Notes under the pieces: model-generated
The model's input: only the letters and a program-made list of their open reading frames with translations
Told to the model about the DNA's origin: nothing
Database searches by the model: none
Program-made: the position numbers and the translations under genes
Shown here: positions 16,742-25,796 of the stretch, piece after piece
How the letters are laid out: every line of letters begins with the position of its first letter
How positions within the stretch are numbered: position 1 is the first letter of the stretch
DNA from: Vibrio europaeus
GTDB taxonomy: Bacteria; Pseudomonadota; Gammaproteobacteria; Enterobacterales; Vibrionaceae
Length of the DNA stretch: 64,000 nt
NCBI RefSeq assembly: GCF_001695575.1
Contig: NZ_LUAX01000007.1
Span: forward strand, 1,488,001 to 1,552,000
Direction of reading: 5' to 3'

Positions 16742-18049
16742 GTGAATACGACTAACCAGTTATTAAAGAAGTTCATTAGCGCAGCAGGATTGCAAGTCTT
16801 GTGTAAAGGGCTATCGGTTGTTTCCGGTATTGTTTTGGCTAGGTACCTTGGGCCTGAACAATATGGACTTTATACGTTTGTCTTGTCGATTATTTCCGTG
16901 GCAATGATGTTGGTTGTTGCAGGGCTACCTCAATTGTTAATTCGAGAGGTAGCAAATGCTGAGTTAGAGAGTAATTGGGGTGTGCTCAATGGATTGTTCC
17001 GTTGGTCGACCAACTCAGTGTTAGTTCTTTCGGTATTTATTATGTTAACGATGCTAGGTTTACTTTGGAGTGGAGCATTTGAGCCCGAAGTGGAGCTTGT
17101 TCTTTGGACTGCATTAGTGCTAATTCCTATAAAAAGCTTGTCGTCTAAGCAAGGTGCGATCATTAATGGGTTGAGGAGTCCGATCTTAGCGATAATCCCT
17201 GAGAGTGTCGTGATGCCAGTGGTCGCATTATGCTTTTATTTAGGTTTTATCCTATTGGATATTAACTTCACCGCAATGCTCATGATAGAGACTCAGATTG
17301 TAACAGCTATTGTTACTTTTCTATGCGGAGTCATCTTCTTACGAAGGATCAGGCCGAAAGAGTTAACACAAAACCGCTCTGTCTATCATGTAAAAAAATG
17401 GTATGTGGCTCTACTTCCTTTTACGGTAATTTCTCTACTGGGAACGATGAATGTCGAAATATCCAGTGTGTTGTTAGGCATTTTTGGAGAAAGTGAAGCC
17501 GTTGGATACTTTAAGGTTGCGTTACAAGGTGTAATGTTAGTCACACTAGGGCTGACTGCTATCGATACAATCACAGGACCGAATATAGCTAGACTATATA
17601 AAAGTGGAGATCTGCATTCGACGCAGATCCTACTGAGTAAAAGTGTACGATTAACGTGTTTAGTCTCAATACCAATTGTCATCTTTCTATTTTTCTTTGG
17701 CGAGTTAGTTGTCACATTACTATTTGGAAAGGAGTATGTACGTTCTGCCACTATTTTGAATATTCTTTGTATTGGTCAAATTGTTAATGCCTTAATGGGC
17801 TCTTCCGCATTGGTTTTGAATATGACTGGAAATGAAAATAAGTCATTGAAAGCGTTGTTCTATACCTTCCTCATAAACGCAATTGGTCTTGCAGTCTTGG
17901 TACCAAATTATGGAGATGTTGGTGCGGCTGCGTCAGTGTCGCTGAGCGTGATTTTTTGGAACCTGTTCATGGCCAAAGAGGTACATAAATCGACCGGATT
18001 GAAAACGTGGTTCCGGTTTGGTAATCAGCTTACTTTAAAACACAGTTAA
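16742..18049 (+). CDS. Wzx-type repeat-unit flippase
   Basis: This multi-pass inner-membrane protein (about 435 residues, 12-14 helices) belongs to the polysaccharide synthesis/MOP superfamily; ARYLGPEQYGLYTFVLSI near the N-terminus is typical. It should flip the undecaprenyl-linked repeat unit to the periplasm. Starts considered are TTG at 16739 and GTG at 16742; AAGGG stands 6 nt before the GTG, which I chose. About 60 bp separate it from the kinase gene. Confidence 0.9.
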   Translation: MNTTNQLLKKFISAAGLQVLCKGLSVVSGIVLARYLGPEQYGLYTFVLSIISVAMMLVVAGLPQLLIREVANAELESNWGVLNGLFRWSTNSVLVLSVFIMLTMLGLLWSGAFEPEVELVLWTALVLIPIKSLSSKQGAIINGLRSPILAIIPESVVMPVVALCFYLGFILLDINFTAMLMIETQIVTAIVTFLCGVIFLRRIRPKELTQNRSVYHVKKWYVALLPFTVISLLGTMNVEISSVLLGIFGESEAVGYFKVALQGVMLVTLGLTAIDTITGPNIARLYKSGDLHSTQILLSKSVRLTCLVSIPIVIFLFFFGELVVTLLFGKEYVRSATILNILCIGQIVNALMGSSALVLNMTGNENKSLKALFYTFLINAIGLAVLVPNYGDVGAAASVSLSVIFWNLFMAKEVHKSTGLKTWFRFGNQLTLKHS

Positions 18050-18136
18050 CTTACTGGCAGTATTTGGTGGACGTTTACTTATCCACCTAAGATTTTATAT
18101 CAGCCCGAAAACAACTTAATAGCGAAACAAATTATC

Positions 18137-19051
18137 ATGGTTAAGCTTAGTATTATTATTCCCACATATGGACGTGTTAATAAAATAAACAGTGCGATTG
18201 AGAGCGCTCTGGTCAACGATTGTATTGAGGTAATTGTCGTTGATGATAATGGAAAGGGCAGTGAGAATCAGATACGAACACAGAAAATAGTGGGTCAGTT
18301 TGAGAATAATGAACGTGTAATCTATCACCCTTTAGAAAAGAACAGCGGAGCAGGTATAGCTCGAAATGTGGGAATTAGTAAAGCTAAAGGTGATTACATT
18401 ACATTTCTAGATGATGATGATCTGTTTATCGATGAGCTAGTGATTGAAAAACTACGTTATTTTGAAGAAAAGTCGGCAGAAAATGATATTTGCTGTAGTC
18501 ATATGAGAACAGAACGTGAAGGTAAGCGAATCGCTAGCGGTGAAGATAAGTTTATAGGCAGTGATGCGAAGACTTTTCTAATGAGTGGAAGTTGTTTTAC
18601 GTCGATGATCATGATTAAAAAATCTTCTATTGTCCAAATAGGAGGCTTTTATGACACACCATATCTTCAAGACCACACACTGATGCTTAAAGCGTTTATA
18701 AACGGGCTAAAAGTATGTGTTTTTGAACAAGAGACCTTTATTCATAACTTACATGATGGCGCCACGATTACAACAGGGAAGCGTCCTGTGTCTGGTGTCG
18801 CTCTAAGGTGTAAACTCGAAAAAGAGCTTTCCCGTACTCTAGAGCTCGCTGACGTTGAACTGAAGTGTCTAGCTCATAGGTGGAACACGATTCAATCACA
18901 TCAAGAGTGGTTAACTAATGGTCGCTCCTTAAAACTCGCAAAATACCTTTTGCTCGATGTATTTCCCAATTCGAGTAGCTTGTCTCAATTGCATGATTCT
19001 ATTAAGCTTTTGATTAAATTTGTAACCAACTATCAGTACTATAGTCGATGA
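18137..19051 (+). CDS. Family 2 glycosyltransferase
   Basis: This 304-residue cytoplasmic enzyme has the GT-A fold pattern LSIIIPTYGR, VIVVDDNG, NSGAGIARNVGISKAKGDYITFLDDDD, where the DDD segment binds the metal and nucleotide sugar. It would add one sugar to the lipid-linked repeat unit; donor and acceptor are unknown. Its stop overlaps the next start (ATGA). The region from here to about 23 kb is visibly AT-rich compared with the flanks. Confidence 0.9.
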   Translation: MVKLSIIIPTYGRVNKINSAIESALVNDCIEVIVVDDNGKGSENQIRTQKIVGQFENNERVIYHPLEKNSGAGIARNVGISKAKGDYITFLDDDDLFIDELVIEKLRYFEEKSAENDICCSHMRTEREGKRIASGEDKFIGSDAKTFLMSGSCFTSMIMIKKSSIVQIGGFYDTPYLQDHTLMLKAFINGLKVCVFEQETFIHNLHDGATITTGKRPVSGVALRCKLEKELSRTLELADVELKCLAHRWNTIQSHQEWLTNGRSLKLAKYLLLDVFPNSSSLSQLHDSIKLLIKFVTNYQYYSR

Positions 19052-20295
19052 ACCACTTAACTATAAAAACTAATATCGCTGATGATAGTAAAGCGTACCG
19101 CGCTCTCTTTTTAGTTGGTGTATCGCTACTTTTTGCCTTGCCAGCACCGTTCTATATTGGGCTGTTAGTACTTATCTTATACCTCAGATATGAAAACAGA
19201 GATTGGCTGTATTTGTTCTTTATCAGCTTTGTTCTGCTGTTTTCTAATATGAATCTCTTCAAAGAGATTTGGGCTTTTGGTGACTTTTTAGGGATAGGCA
19301 ATGATCTTGGATGGTATTCTACTCAATGGTTTTCTTTTAATGATCATCCTTATGGATATATGAGTATTTTTGATGATGATTATCTTATTTTCATCAATGA
19401 TGGCTTTCTAGTTAAACCTAAAATATCTGAACCTATCTATCATTCCTATTCATATTTTTTCTCAAGGATTACTGACGGTAACTATATATTCTATGTTTAC
19501 TCTTTAACTTTCTTTATTTATCTTCCTGCTTGTGTGGTGATATTCAAGATTTTGGACGCCAATGAGTTAGATAAAGTGTTGATAGTATTGGTGATGACAT
19601 TTTTTTTGTTCTTCTCAATGACGTTCACCAATATGTTCAATATGATACGTCATTACTGTTCTGGCTCTTTTCTCATCATAACACTGTTCTACCTCTATTT
19701 TGATAGGGTTAAGATGGCTTGTGTATTTGGTGTACTGGCATGTTTAACTCACAACGCGGCGGTTGTTATCTGCGCTGTATATTTTATTACTTACGTTGTT
19801 AGTCTCCGGACTGATCTATCAGTGAGATTAAAAGCACTGGCTGTCATTGTAGGTGTGTCGTTGTTATCAATAGCGTACTTAGTTGTGTATTTTTACACGT
19901 TTACTAACTACGAAGTGCTTGATGATCGAGGTTCAGGTTTGGCTTTTAAGATGCTAGATATCTTGATTTTTTGTCTTTCATTTATAACATTTTTAAAAAC
20001 TGAGCCCTCTAAGTTTGATAAATTGTGGCTGTTCTATGTTGGTGTGATAGTCCTGATTCTGTTTATGCATCTAACCAATTTTCTGCAACTTAGGTATTTT
20101 GCTTATTTTGATTACTTTAGATGGATAGGTGTTGTCTATTTATTCAACGCTATCATTTCCTTTAGAAAGACTAAGCTATTATTCTCTTCTATCATGGTCG
20201 TCTTTTTTCTGTTCTTCTTATGGTTGAGGATATATATATCTGATTTTGATTTTGATGGATTGTTTCATGATTATTTTATCGTCAGATATAATTAA
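19048..20295 (+). CDS. Putative Wzy/EpsG-like polysaccharide polymerase
   Basis: This 415-residue protein has about ten membrane helices and a large periplasmic-type loop rich in Asp, Tyr and Phe (about residues 75-145). The stretch MIRHYCSGSFLIITLFYLYFDR and the later LTHNAAVVICAVYF resemble the Arg-helix-His pattern of EpsG-family polymerases. In this position it would join repeat units in the periplasm. Polymerases are too diverse for certainty; it could also be another membrane enzyme. Translationally coupled to the upstream transferase (ATGA). Confidence 0.72.
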   Translation: MNHLTIKTNIADDSKAYRALFLVGVSLLFALPAPFYIGLLVLILYLRYENRDWLYLFFISFVLLFSNMNLFKEIWAFGDFLGIGNDLGWYSTQWFSFNDHPYGYMSIFDDDYLIFINDGFLVKPKISEPIYHSYSYFFSRITDGNYIFYVYSLTFFIYLPACVVIFKILDANELDKVLIVLVMTFFLFFSMTFTNMFNMIRHYCSGSFLIITLFYLYFDRVKMACVFGVLACLTHNAAVVICAVYFITYVVSLRTDLSVRLKALAVIVGVSLLSIAYLVVYFYTFTNYEVLDDRGSGLAFKMLDILIFCLSFITFLKTEPSKFDKLWLFYVGVIVLILFMHLTNFLQLRYFAYFDYFRWIGVVYLFNAIISFRKTKLLFSSIMVVFFLFFLWLRIYISDFDFDGLFHDYFIVRYN

Positions 20296-20313
20296 TTAAA
20301 AAATGGAGTTTTA

Positions 20314-21111
20314 ATGAATATTTTATTGATGACTACGTGTATTTGCAATGAAGAAAATACCTCTGATCTTAAAAGGCTTATCTCGAGTCTTAACAAGGTT
20401 AATGATATTAATATTAAGCACCTTGTATTGCTGCAAGACTATCAAGATGACAAGAAATTTGAAGCTGACATAACGAATGAAAATTATGATTTAAGATTCT
20501 TAGAAATAGAAGGCATCATTTCACTCTCCAAAGCTCGTAACATGTTGATTACCGAAGCAAATGACAAAAGGCTATTTGAGTGTTCTGACTTTGTTTCATT
20601 CCCAGATGACGATTGTTGGTATCCAGAAGGTTTTTGGAATAATTTCAAGAAAATAGAGCGTGAGCAAAAATTTGGTCTCTTCTATACAGATTTCTCTTCT
20701 AAACCCGTTGCAATCGATAGACCAGTAAATCAGCACAATACCGCTAATTTGGTACGCTATGCCTCTTCAAATACTTCTTTCTATCGCGCTGATGTCTTTA
20801 TAAAGATTGGACTCTTCGATGAGAACTTTGGTGTTGGTGCTAAGAACAATGGCGGCGAAGACTTAGACTACGTAATCAGAGCGATGTTGCTAACTGAAGA
20901 TATCTACTTCTTAAATTCTCCGGTCATAGGGCATAGAGACCCGTTACCGCAGTTTAGGTATAAGTACTACCGTGGTTCCTTTGGTGTACTTAGTAAGCAT
21001 AAGGCAAAAACATTTACCCTATTTTATCAATACCTTCGTAAGTTTCTGATTGGGTTGGTTTTCTTGTCTTCGAAAAAAATAAGATTTTCAGAGTTTAAGA
21101 CGATAAGGTAG
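20314..21111 (+). CDS. Glycosyltransferase family 2-like protein
   Basis: This 265-residue protein carries a GT-A-like domain: N-terminal strand MNILLMTTCICNEE, acceptor-region ISLSKARNMLI and a DXD site in SFPDDDCWYPEGFW, plus NNGGEDLDYVIRAML, matching the catalytic GGED/ED motif of GT2 enzymes. It lacks long membrane helices apart from a weakly hydrophobic C-terminal stretch. Likely adds a sugar to the repeat unit. SD AATGGAG precedes the ATG. Confidence 0.85.
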   Translation: MNILLMTTCICNEENTSDLKRLISSLNKVNDINIKHLVLLQDYQDDKKFEADITNENYDLRFLEIEGIISLSKARNMLITEANDKRLFECSDFVSFPDDDCWYPEGFWNNFKKIEREQKFGLFYTDFSSKPVAIDRPVNQHNTANLVRYASSNTSFYRADVFIKIGLFDENFGVGAKNNGGEDLDYVIRAMLLTEDIYFLNSPVIGHRDPLPQFRYKYYRGSFGVLSKHKAKTFTLFYQYLRKFLIGLVFLSSKKIRFSEFKTIR

Positions 21112-21121
21112 GAACTACGGT

Positions 21122-21853
21122 ATGTGTCTAGATAAAACAATTGCTAATCTGACAATAGTTGGAGAGGAGCAGGTTGATACGATAATCGAAAACATCGTAC
21201 ATACTCAAGAACCTATTGTAGTTGGCTTTTTGAATCAGCATGGATACAACTTAATCTCAAGACATAGTGCGATTGAATCAAGCTTTTCTGAAATTGACTA
21301 TCTTCTCCGTGATGGCAAAGGAATCGAGTATGCGTGTCGCTACAACGGACTCGATCCCAAGAAAAACCTTAATGGCACCGATTTTATTCCTCTGTTGATT
21401 CGTCGTGTCAAAGAACAGATCACTGACGCACAGTTTTTTTCATATGGTACTGAAGCACCTTGGCTTGAAAGAGGTTCAAAAAATCTATTTGGCACAGAGG
21501 ATGCTTACTGCGTCGATGGCTTTCAAGACGATGAAATTTATGTGGAGCATTTTCAGAGTTTTCAGTCAGAGCAGCTAACCGTAGTTGTACTCGCGATGGG
21601 GATGCCAAAGCAAGAGCGTATTGCAGGTCTTCTCAAGAATATTGCCAAGGGGCCAGTCATCATTATCTGCGGTGGGGCAATACTCGACTTCCAATCCGGC
21701 AGAGTTAAAAGAGCGCCAACCTTCTTTCGCAAACTTGGCTTGGAATGGCTATATCGACTGTTACGTGAACCCAAGCGATTATTCAATCGCTATGTCATCG
21801 GTATCCCCTTGTTTTTTATTAATATCTATCGGGCGAAAAGGGCTACTGAGTAA
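21122..21853 (+). CDS. WecG/TagA/CpsF family glycosyltransferase (GT26)
   Basis: This 243-residue enzyme has the GT26 pattern: a DG-containing segment (LRDGKGIEYACR), LNGTDFIPLL, LAMGMPKQE, and CGGAILDFQSGRVKRAP followed by GLEWLYRLLREPKRL. GT26 enzymes transfer HexNAc-type or glucose residues from UDP-sugars to lipid-linked acceptors at the membrane. The basic C-terminal end should attach it to the membrane. It starts 10 nt after the preceding gene. Confidence 0.92.
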   Translation: MCLDKTIANLTIVGEEQVDTIIENIVHTQEPIVVGFLNQHGYNLISRHSAIESSFSEIDYLLRDGKGIEYACRYNGLDPKKNLNGTDFIPLLIRRVKEQITDAQFFSYGTEAPWLERGSKNLFGTEDAYCVDGFQDDEIYVEHFQSFQSEQLTVVVLAMGMPKQERIAGLLKNIAKGPVIIICGGAILDFQSGRVKRAPTFFRKLGLEWLYRLLREPKRLFNRYVIGIPLFFINIYRAKRATE

Positions 21854-21935
21854 ATCGGTAGCCACTTAAGATAACACACTTTTTAGAGTCTATATTGCAT
21901 AGCTAAGATACTAATATTATTGGAATAGTTGCTAA

Positions 21936-22982
21936 ATGATTAGGGATGAACACGACAGAAACAATTGGGTTGATTGTGCTAAAGCGATAGGCATCGTTTT
22001 GGTGGTCTATGGTCACGTGATGAGAGGGCTATTTAATGCTGGATTTGAAGTGTCTGAGCACTACGTTCTAATTGATAGCATAATCTATAGTTTCCATATG
22101 CCTCTATTTTTCTTCCTCTCAGGGCTGTTCTTCTATCGGTCACTAGAGAAGAGAAAAGGTGTCAATCTCATGTTTAACAAACTAGATACTATACTGTACC
22201 CGTATATTATTTGGTCGATAGCTCAAGGGTTTATAGAGGCCTCACTCTCAAACTATACCAATGGTAACGTAACGTTTACACAGGTGCTTTCCTTGTGGGA
22301 GCCTAGGGCACAGTTTTGGTTTCTTTATGCGCTTTTTTTAGTATTTATTGTTAGTACTTTCATATTTACGTTTCTTTCAGGCAAACATGCATTGGCCGTG
22401 TTTTTTGTTTCCTGCGGCGTGTATATATCAGCTCCTCTATTGTTAGATTCGTCTCCATTGCTTTTTATAGCAAACAATATGGTCTATTTTTCTTTAGGCG
22501 TGGTGTTTAGTAGCTATGAGTTAAGCAAAAATTTAGACTCGTTAAAATCGCTGTTATTGACAATGATTACCTTTTTGTTGAGTCAGTACCTATTTCACTT
22601 CGCCTTAGGGAAGCACTATACGGATCAGGGTGCCGAGTCATTATATGTTGCTGTTGTTTCGATTATATTCGTAGTCTCATTATCTATCTCAATCAGTCGA
22701 AAGAACGTCAAACTCGTTACGCTGATAGGCTCCTCCTCAATGGCAATTTATCTTATGCATATTGTCGCTGGAAGTGGCGCTAGGGTTTTACTGGGTAAGG
22801 GGTTAGGGATTCAAGATACAAATGCCCATTTGTTAGTAGGTTGTCTTGCTGGTTTATTGCTTCCTTTAGTCGCTGTCAAAGCTTTCAATCTAATTGGATT
22901 CCCGTACGCGTTTAGTGCACCTATAAGCCGTTGGTTTGAACTGTTCCAAAGACAGTTTGTTAAGCTAGCTCGTATTCACTGA
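21936..22982 (+). CDS. Acyltransferase 3 family membrane protein
   Basis: This 348-residue integral membrane protein has about ten helices and starts with NWVDCAKAIGIVLVVYGHV, the conserved opening of acyltransferase-3 (YfiQ/OafA-like) proteins with the catalytic His of YGHV. SFHMPLFFFLSG is a second conserved block. It would O-acylate (acetyl or succinyl) the polysaccharide. There is an 80-bp gap before it, larger than elsewhere in the upstream operon. Confidence 0.9.
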   Translation: MIRDEHDRNNWVDCAKAIGIVLVVYGHVMRGLFNAGFEVSEHYVLIDSIIYSFHMPLFFFLSGLFFYRSLEKRKGVNLMFNKLDTILYPYIIWSIAQGFIEASLSNYTNGNVTFTQVLSLWEPRAQFWFLYALFLVFIVSTFIFTFLSGKHALAVFFVSCGVYISAPLLLDSSPLLFIANNMVYFSLGVVFSSYELSKNLDSLKSLLLTMITFLLSQYLFHFALGKHYTDQGAESLYVAVVSIIFVVSLSISISRKNVKLVTLIGSSSMAIYLMHIVAGSGARVLLGKGLGIQDTNAHLLVGCLAGLLLPLVAVKAFNLIGFPYAFSAPISRWFELFQRQFVKLARIH

Positions 22983-23028
22983 TGTTTGCACGAATTGAGC
23001 AATTATCGTTGCGCTTGAGGTATTTGGA

Positions 23029-23679
23029 ATGTCAGCCAAAACAATGGTCTTGAATATTGCTTATGTATTGTTGATAAGTAGTCTATTTATATTTTCAGCG
23101 GTACAGCTATATCAAAGTCTATATCGTAATGCTGCGGGTGCTCATATGTCGACGTTGAAGCCTGATAATGTCTCTCCAAAAGTAAACAGCACAACTTATA
23201 TATTGGCACAACGCATCGAGAAATTCCCTATACATGGCGCAAACGATATTGAAACCAAGGCTAGCTTACTGGAGTGGAGCAAGTTCTTTGAGCCTACCGC
23301 GCTTGATTATCAAAATATTATCGAGCTTCGCTTAACAAGCGCGAAACTCAGACCGACTTGGTCACCTAACTATATTGAGCTCTCTAAGCTATACGATAAG
23401 GTAGGTAACTTACCTAAACAGCAAGAAATGTTGCAATACGCGCAACTTTTTGGGGCGGTTAGACAATCAACTATCATCGGTCAGTTGGACTTTAGCTATT
23501 CGAATTGGAACACTCTCACTTCTGAGTCAAAAATCCAAGCGGCAATCCAGTTAATTGAGGTTGCCAATCGACCAGCTTATCGGAAGAAATTAGATAGCAT
23601 GATTACTTATTCGAAAGGTAAGGATCGAATGTGTAATTTGCTTTTTTTTAATGACCTCCATGTAGGGTCTTGCTATTAA
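23029..23679 (+). CDS. Membrane-anchored protein, possibly VpsP-like
   Basis: This 216-residue protein has a single N-terminal helix (about residues 8-28) and a soluble, mostly helical domain that should face the periplasm, with a TPR-like stretch (SPNYIELSKLYDKVGNLPKQQEML). Its place, size and anchor recall VpsP, which follows vpsO in V. cholerae, but I cannot confirm homology by eye. The end of the gene has a run of eight T; a miscalled length there would alter the last residues. Function unknown. Confidence 0.6.
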   Translation: MSAKTMVLNIAYVLLISSLFIFSAVQLYQSLYRNAAGAHMSTLKPDNVSPKVNSTTYILAQRIEKFPIHGANDIETKASLLEWSKFFEPTALDYQNIIELRLTSAKLRPTWSPNYIELSKLYDKVGNLPKQQEMLQYAQLFGAVRQSTIIGQLDFSYSNWNTLTSESKIQAAIQLIEVANRPAYRKKLDSMITYSKGKDRMCNLLFFNDLHVGSCY

Positions 23680-23856
23680 TGAATTAGGGAAGGATACCCC
23701 GCTCAATAACAGAGATATTGCTGTGAGAGCCGCTATCACGAATGATTTATTGGTTTTCTAACTAACGAGACAACTAATTGATGACCTAACGTGTTAACTC
23801 TATAGCGACATTGTTAACATATGCATCAGTGTTTTGCTTTCAATCAAGGGATTTTG

Positions 23857-24324
23857 ATGAAATTACAACTCTTAACAGCGACATTCGCAGCGGTGGTAAT
23901 ATCCGCGCCAACAATGGCAAACGAAACCTTGTTGAAGAATGATCTTCTTGAAGTATTGGGGGATTCACCAAGTGAACAGGCGATCAAACAAGCCTTTGAA
24001 GAAAACCAAGAGCAAGTTTTAGAAGTATTAGCGACATTACTTAGTAGTGAAGTTATAGACCCACAAGCCGTGATTACTGAGGCACTTACGATTGCCCCAG
24101 AAAAAGTGACAGAGATAGTAGAGGTTGCTAGACAAGCGAATGTGAGTAATGAAGTGATCACCACTTCCGCGTTACTTGCCGGGCTCGATCCTACGGTAGT
24201 TTCTGAAGCGACAGCCGCGGGTATACAAACGGCTTCAGCAACTCCTCAATCTATCGCACCTCCCGCTGCGCCTGCTGTTGGCTCAAATGGCGGTGGTGGT
24301 AATGGTGTGGTTTCCCCTAACTAA
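23857..24324 (+). CDS. Small secreted protein of unknown function in the exopolysaccharide locus
   Basis: I start at the ATG at 23857 (AAGGG 6 nt upstream), which gives a clear signal peptide MKLQLLTATFAAVVISAPTMA; an ATG at 23821 would put 12 extra residues before it. The mature part, about 134 residues, is acidic and helical with EDLL/EVLA-like periodic Leu, then an Ala/Pro-rich stretch and a Gly-Asn tail (GGGGNGVVSPN). No known domain is recognised. It is preceded by 177 bp without a gene and followed by a terminator, so it may be separately controlled. Confidence 0.72.
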   Translation: MKLQLLTATFAAVVISAPTMANETLLKNDLLEVLGDSPSEQAIKQAFEENQEQVLEVLATLLSSEVIDPQAVITEALTIAPEKVTEIVEVARQANVSNEVITTSALLAGLDPTVVSEATAAGIQTASATPQSIAPPAAPAVGSNGGGGNGVVSPN

Positions 24325-24347
24325 GTTCATTCTTTAATATTGCCTTA

Positions 24348-24369
24348 GCCCGGTTTGCCCGGGTTTTTA
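24348..24369 (+). terminator. Terminator or attenuator inside the exopolysaccharide locus
   Basis: GCCCGG and CCGGGT-type arms around TTTG with a following TTTTT stretch. It lies 9 nt before the ATG of the O-antigen-ligase-like gene, so that gene and the phosphatase need read-through or their own promoter. Confidence 0.7.
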
Positions 24370-24377
24370 TTTATGTC

Positions 24378-25796
24378 ATGAAAAACATAGAACAGTTTGT
24401 CTTTTACACTTTTCTTGTACTGATTGTTTGGTTACCGATCCCACTGGGAAGTAATCGTGATTGGGCATGGGCTGTTGCAGAACTTTGGATAGCGACTCAG
24501 AGTATTCTATTGCTAGTTGCTTATAAAGGAGTACTACCATTCCAACTATTGCGTCCATATAAGGTGTTGCTTTTTGGTTTACTGATATTCCAAGGATGGG
24601 TGTTGGTACAAACAATTCCTTTACCGTTACAATGGTTAGCGCTTGTGTCTACGCAAGCAGCCGATATTTATCGCATAGTTGTTGCTGACTTTGGCTACAT
24701 ATCCCTTGATTCTCGAACAACTCAGTTATCTTTTTTTAAAGGGCTAAGTTACTTATTATTTCTAATCAATGCGATATTCCTTGTGAACTCAAGCCAACGT
24801 ATCAGGTTGATTGCCATTGCATTGGTTATTAGTGGGACACTCCAAGCGTTTTATGCAGCGATATCGGTTTTGCTCAATACAACTGAGAGTTGGTTTTTTG
24901 GATTTCCGGAAAAAGACATTGCTACAGGGTCGTTTGTTTACAAAAACCACTTAGCGAATTATTTGATGGTGACACTGTGTATTGGTGTTGGATTGATTAT
25001 TACTCAGCTCCACGTTTCTCAATCAATCTCATGGCGCATGCATGCCGTACGGTTATTGGAAGGCATGTTAAGTCCTAAGATGCTGATTCGTATGTGCTTG
25101 ATTATTATGGTTATCGCATTGGTAATGACACGCTCTCGAATGGGTAATACGGCTTTCTTTGCCGCAACGACACTCTGCGGTTTTATCGCTTTGCTGTTTT
25201 ACAAGAACAAGCCTAGAGCCTTAACCGCTTTGGTTACGAGTGTCATTGCCATTGATACCATCGTCATCGGCGCTTTATTTGGTTTAAACAAAGTTAAACA
25301 ACGTCTTGCAGAAACGTCGTTGGGTGAAGAATCTCGCGATCAAGTGGTTATTTGGTCAATGGATATTATCCGCGATTTTCCAATTGTTGGTACAGGCATG
25401 GGAAGTTTTTATAGCGTGTTTCCAATCTACTCAAAGTCGGATATTGGTTTCTATGACCATGCTCATAACGATTATATCCAATTTATGGTCGAAGCGGGTG
25501 TACCTGCCACCGTTTTACTGGGCTGTGTGGTGCTATATTCACTCTTTCGTAGCTTCAAGACGATACGTGTTAGGAATAGCAAAACGATGAAAGGTCTAGC
25601 CTTGGGCACAATGATGGCAACGGTAGGTATGCTAATCCATATTAGTGTCGACTTTAATTTACAGCCTATGGCTAATGCGCTCACCTTTATACTTGTTCTA
25701 TTTATGGCGAATGCGACGGCGGTGCTTCCCGCAGTTGGCAGTGTGCTGACTACGACTAAGGCACCTGAAGCGCAAAGAGAGATTGTTCATGGTTAA
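24378..25796 (+). CDS. O-antigen ligase/Wzy_C-domain membrane protein
   Basis: This 472-residue protein has about eleven membrane helices and one large periplasmic loop with the Wzy_C motif HAHNDYIQFMVEAG preceded by VIWSMDIIRDFPIVGTGMGSF. Such proteins join polysaccharide to an acceptor (ligase) or polymerise repeat units. The locus also has the EpsG-like protein at 19048, so the division of work is open. Its last codons overlap the phosphatase start by 8 nt. Confidence 0.9.
   Translation: MKNIEQFVFYTFLVLIVWLPIPLGSNRDWAWAVAELWIATQSILLLVAYKGVLPFQLLRPYKVLLFGLLIFQGWVLVQTIPLPLQWLALVSTQAADIYRIVVADFGYISLDSRTTQLSFFKGLSYLLFLINAIFLVNSSQRIRLIAIALVISGTLQAFYAAISVLLNTTESWFFGFPEKDIATGSFVYKNHLANYLMVTLCIGVGLIITQLHVSQSISWRMHAVRLLEGMLSPKMLIRMCLIIMVIALVMTRSRMGNTAFFAATTLCGFIALLFYKNKPRALTALVTSVIAIDTIVIGALFGLNKVKQRLAETSLGEESRDQVVIWSMDIIRDFPIVGTGMGSFYSVFPIYSKSDIGFYDHAHNDYIQFMVEAGVPATVLLGCVVLYSLFRSFKTIRVRNSKTMKGLALGTMMATVGMLIHISVDFNLQPMANALTFILVLFMANATAVLPAVGSVLTTTKAPEAQREIVHG

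Noticed and set aside
23639..23650. Run of eight T near the end of the VpsP-like gene as a possible frameshift site
   Set aside because: Shifting the frame gives immediate stops, and the present frame ends normally; a sequencing-length error cannot be shown.
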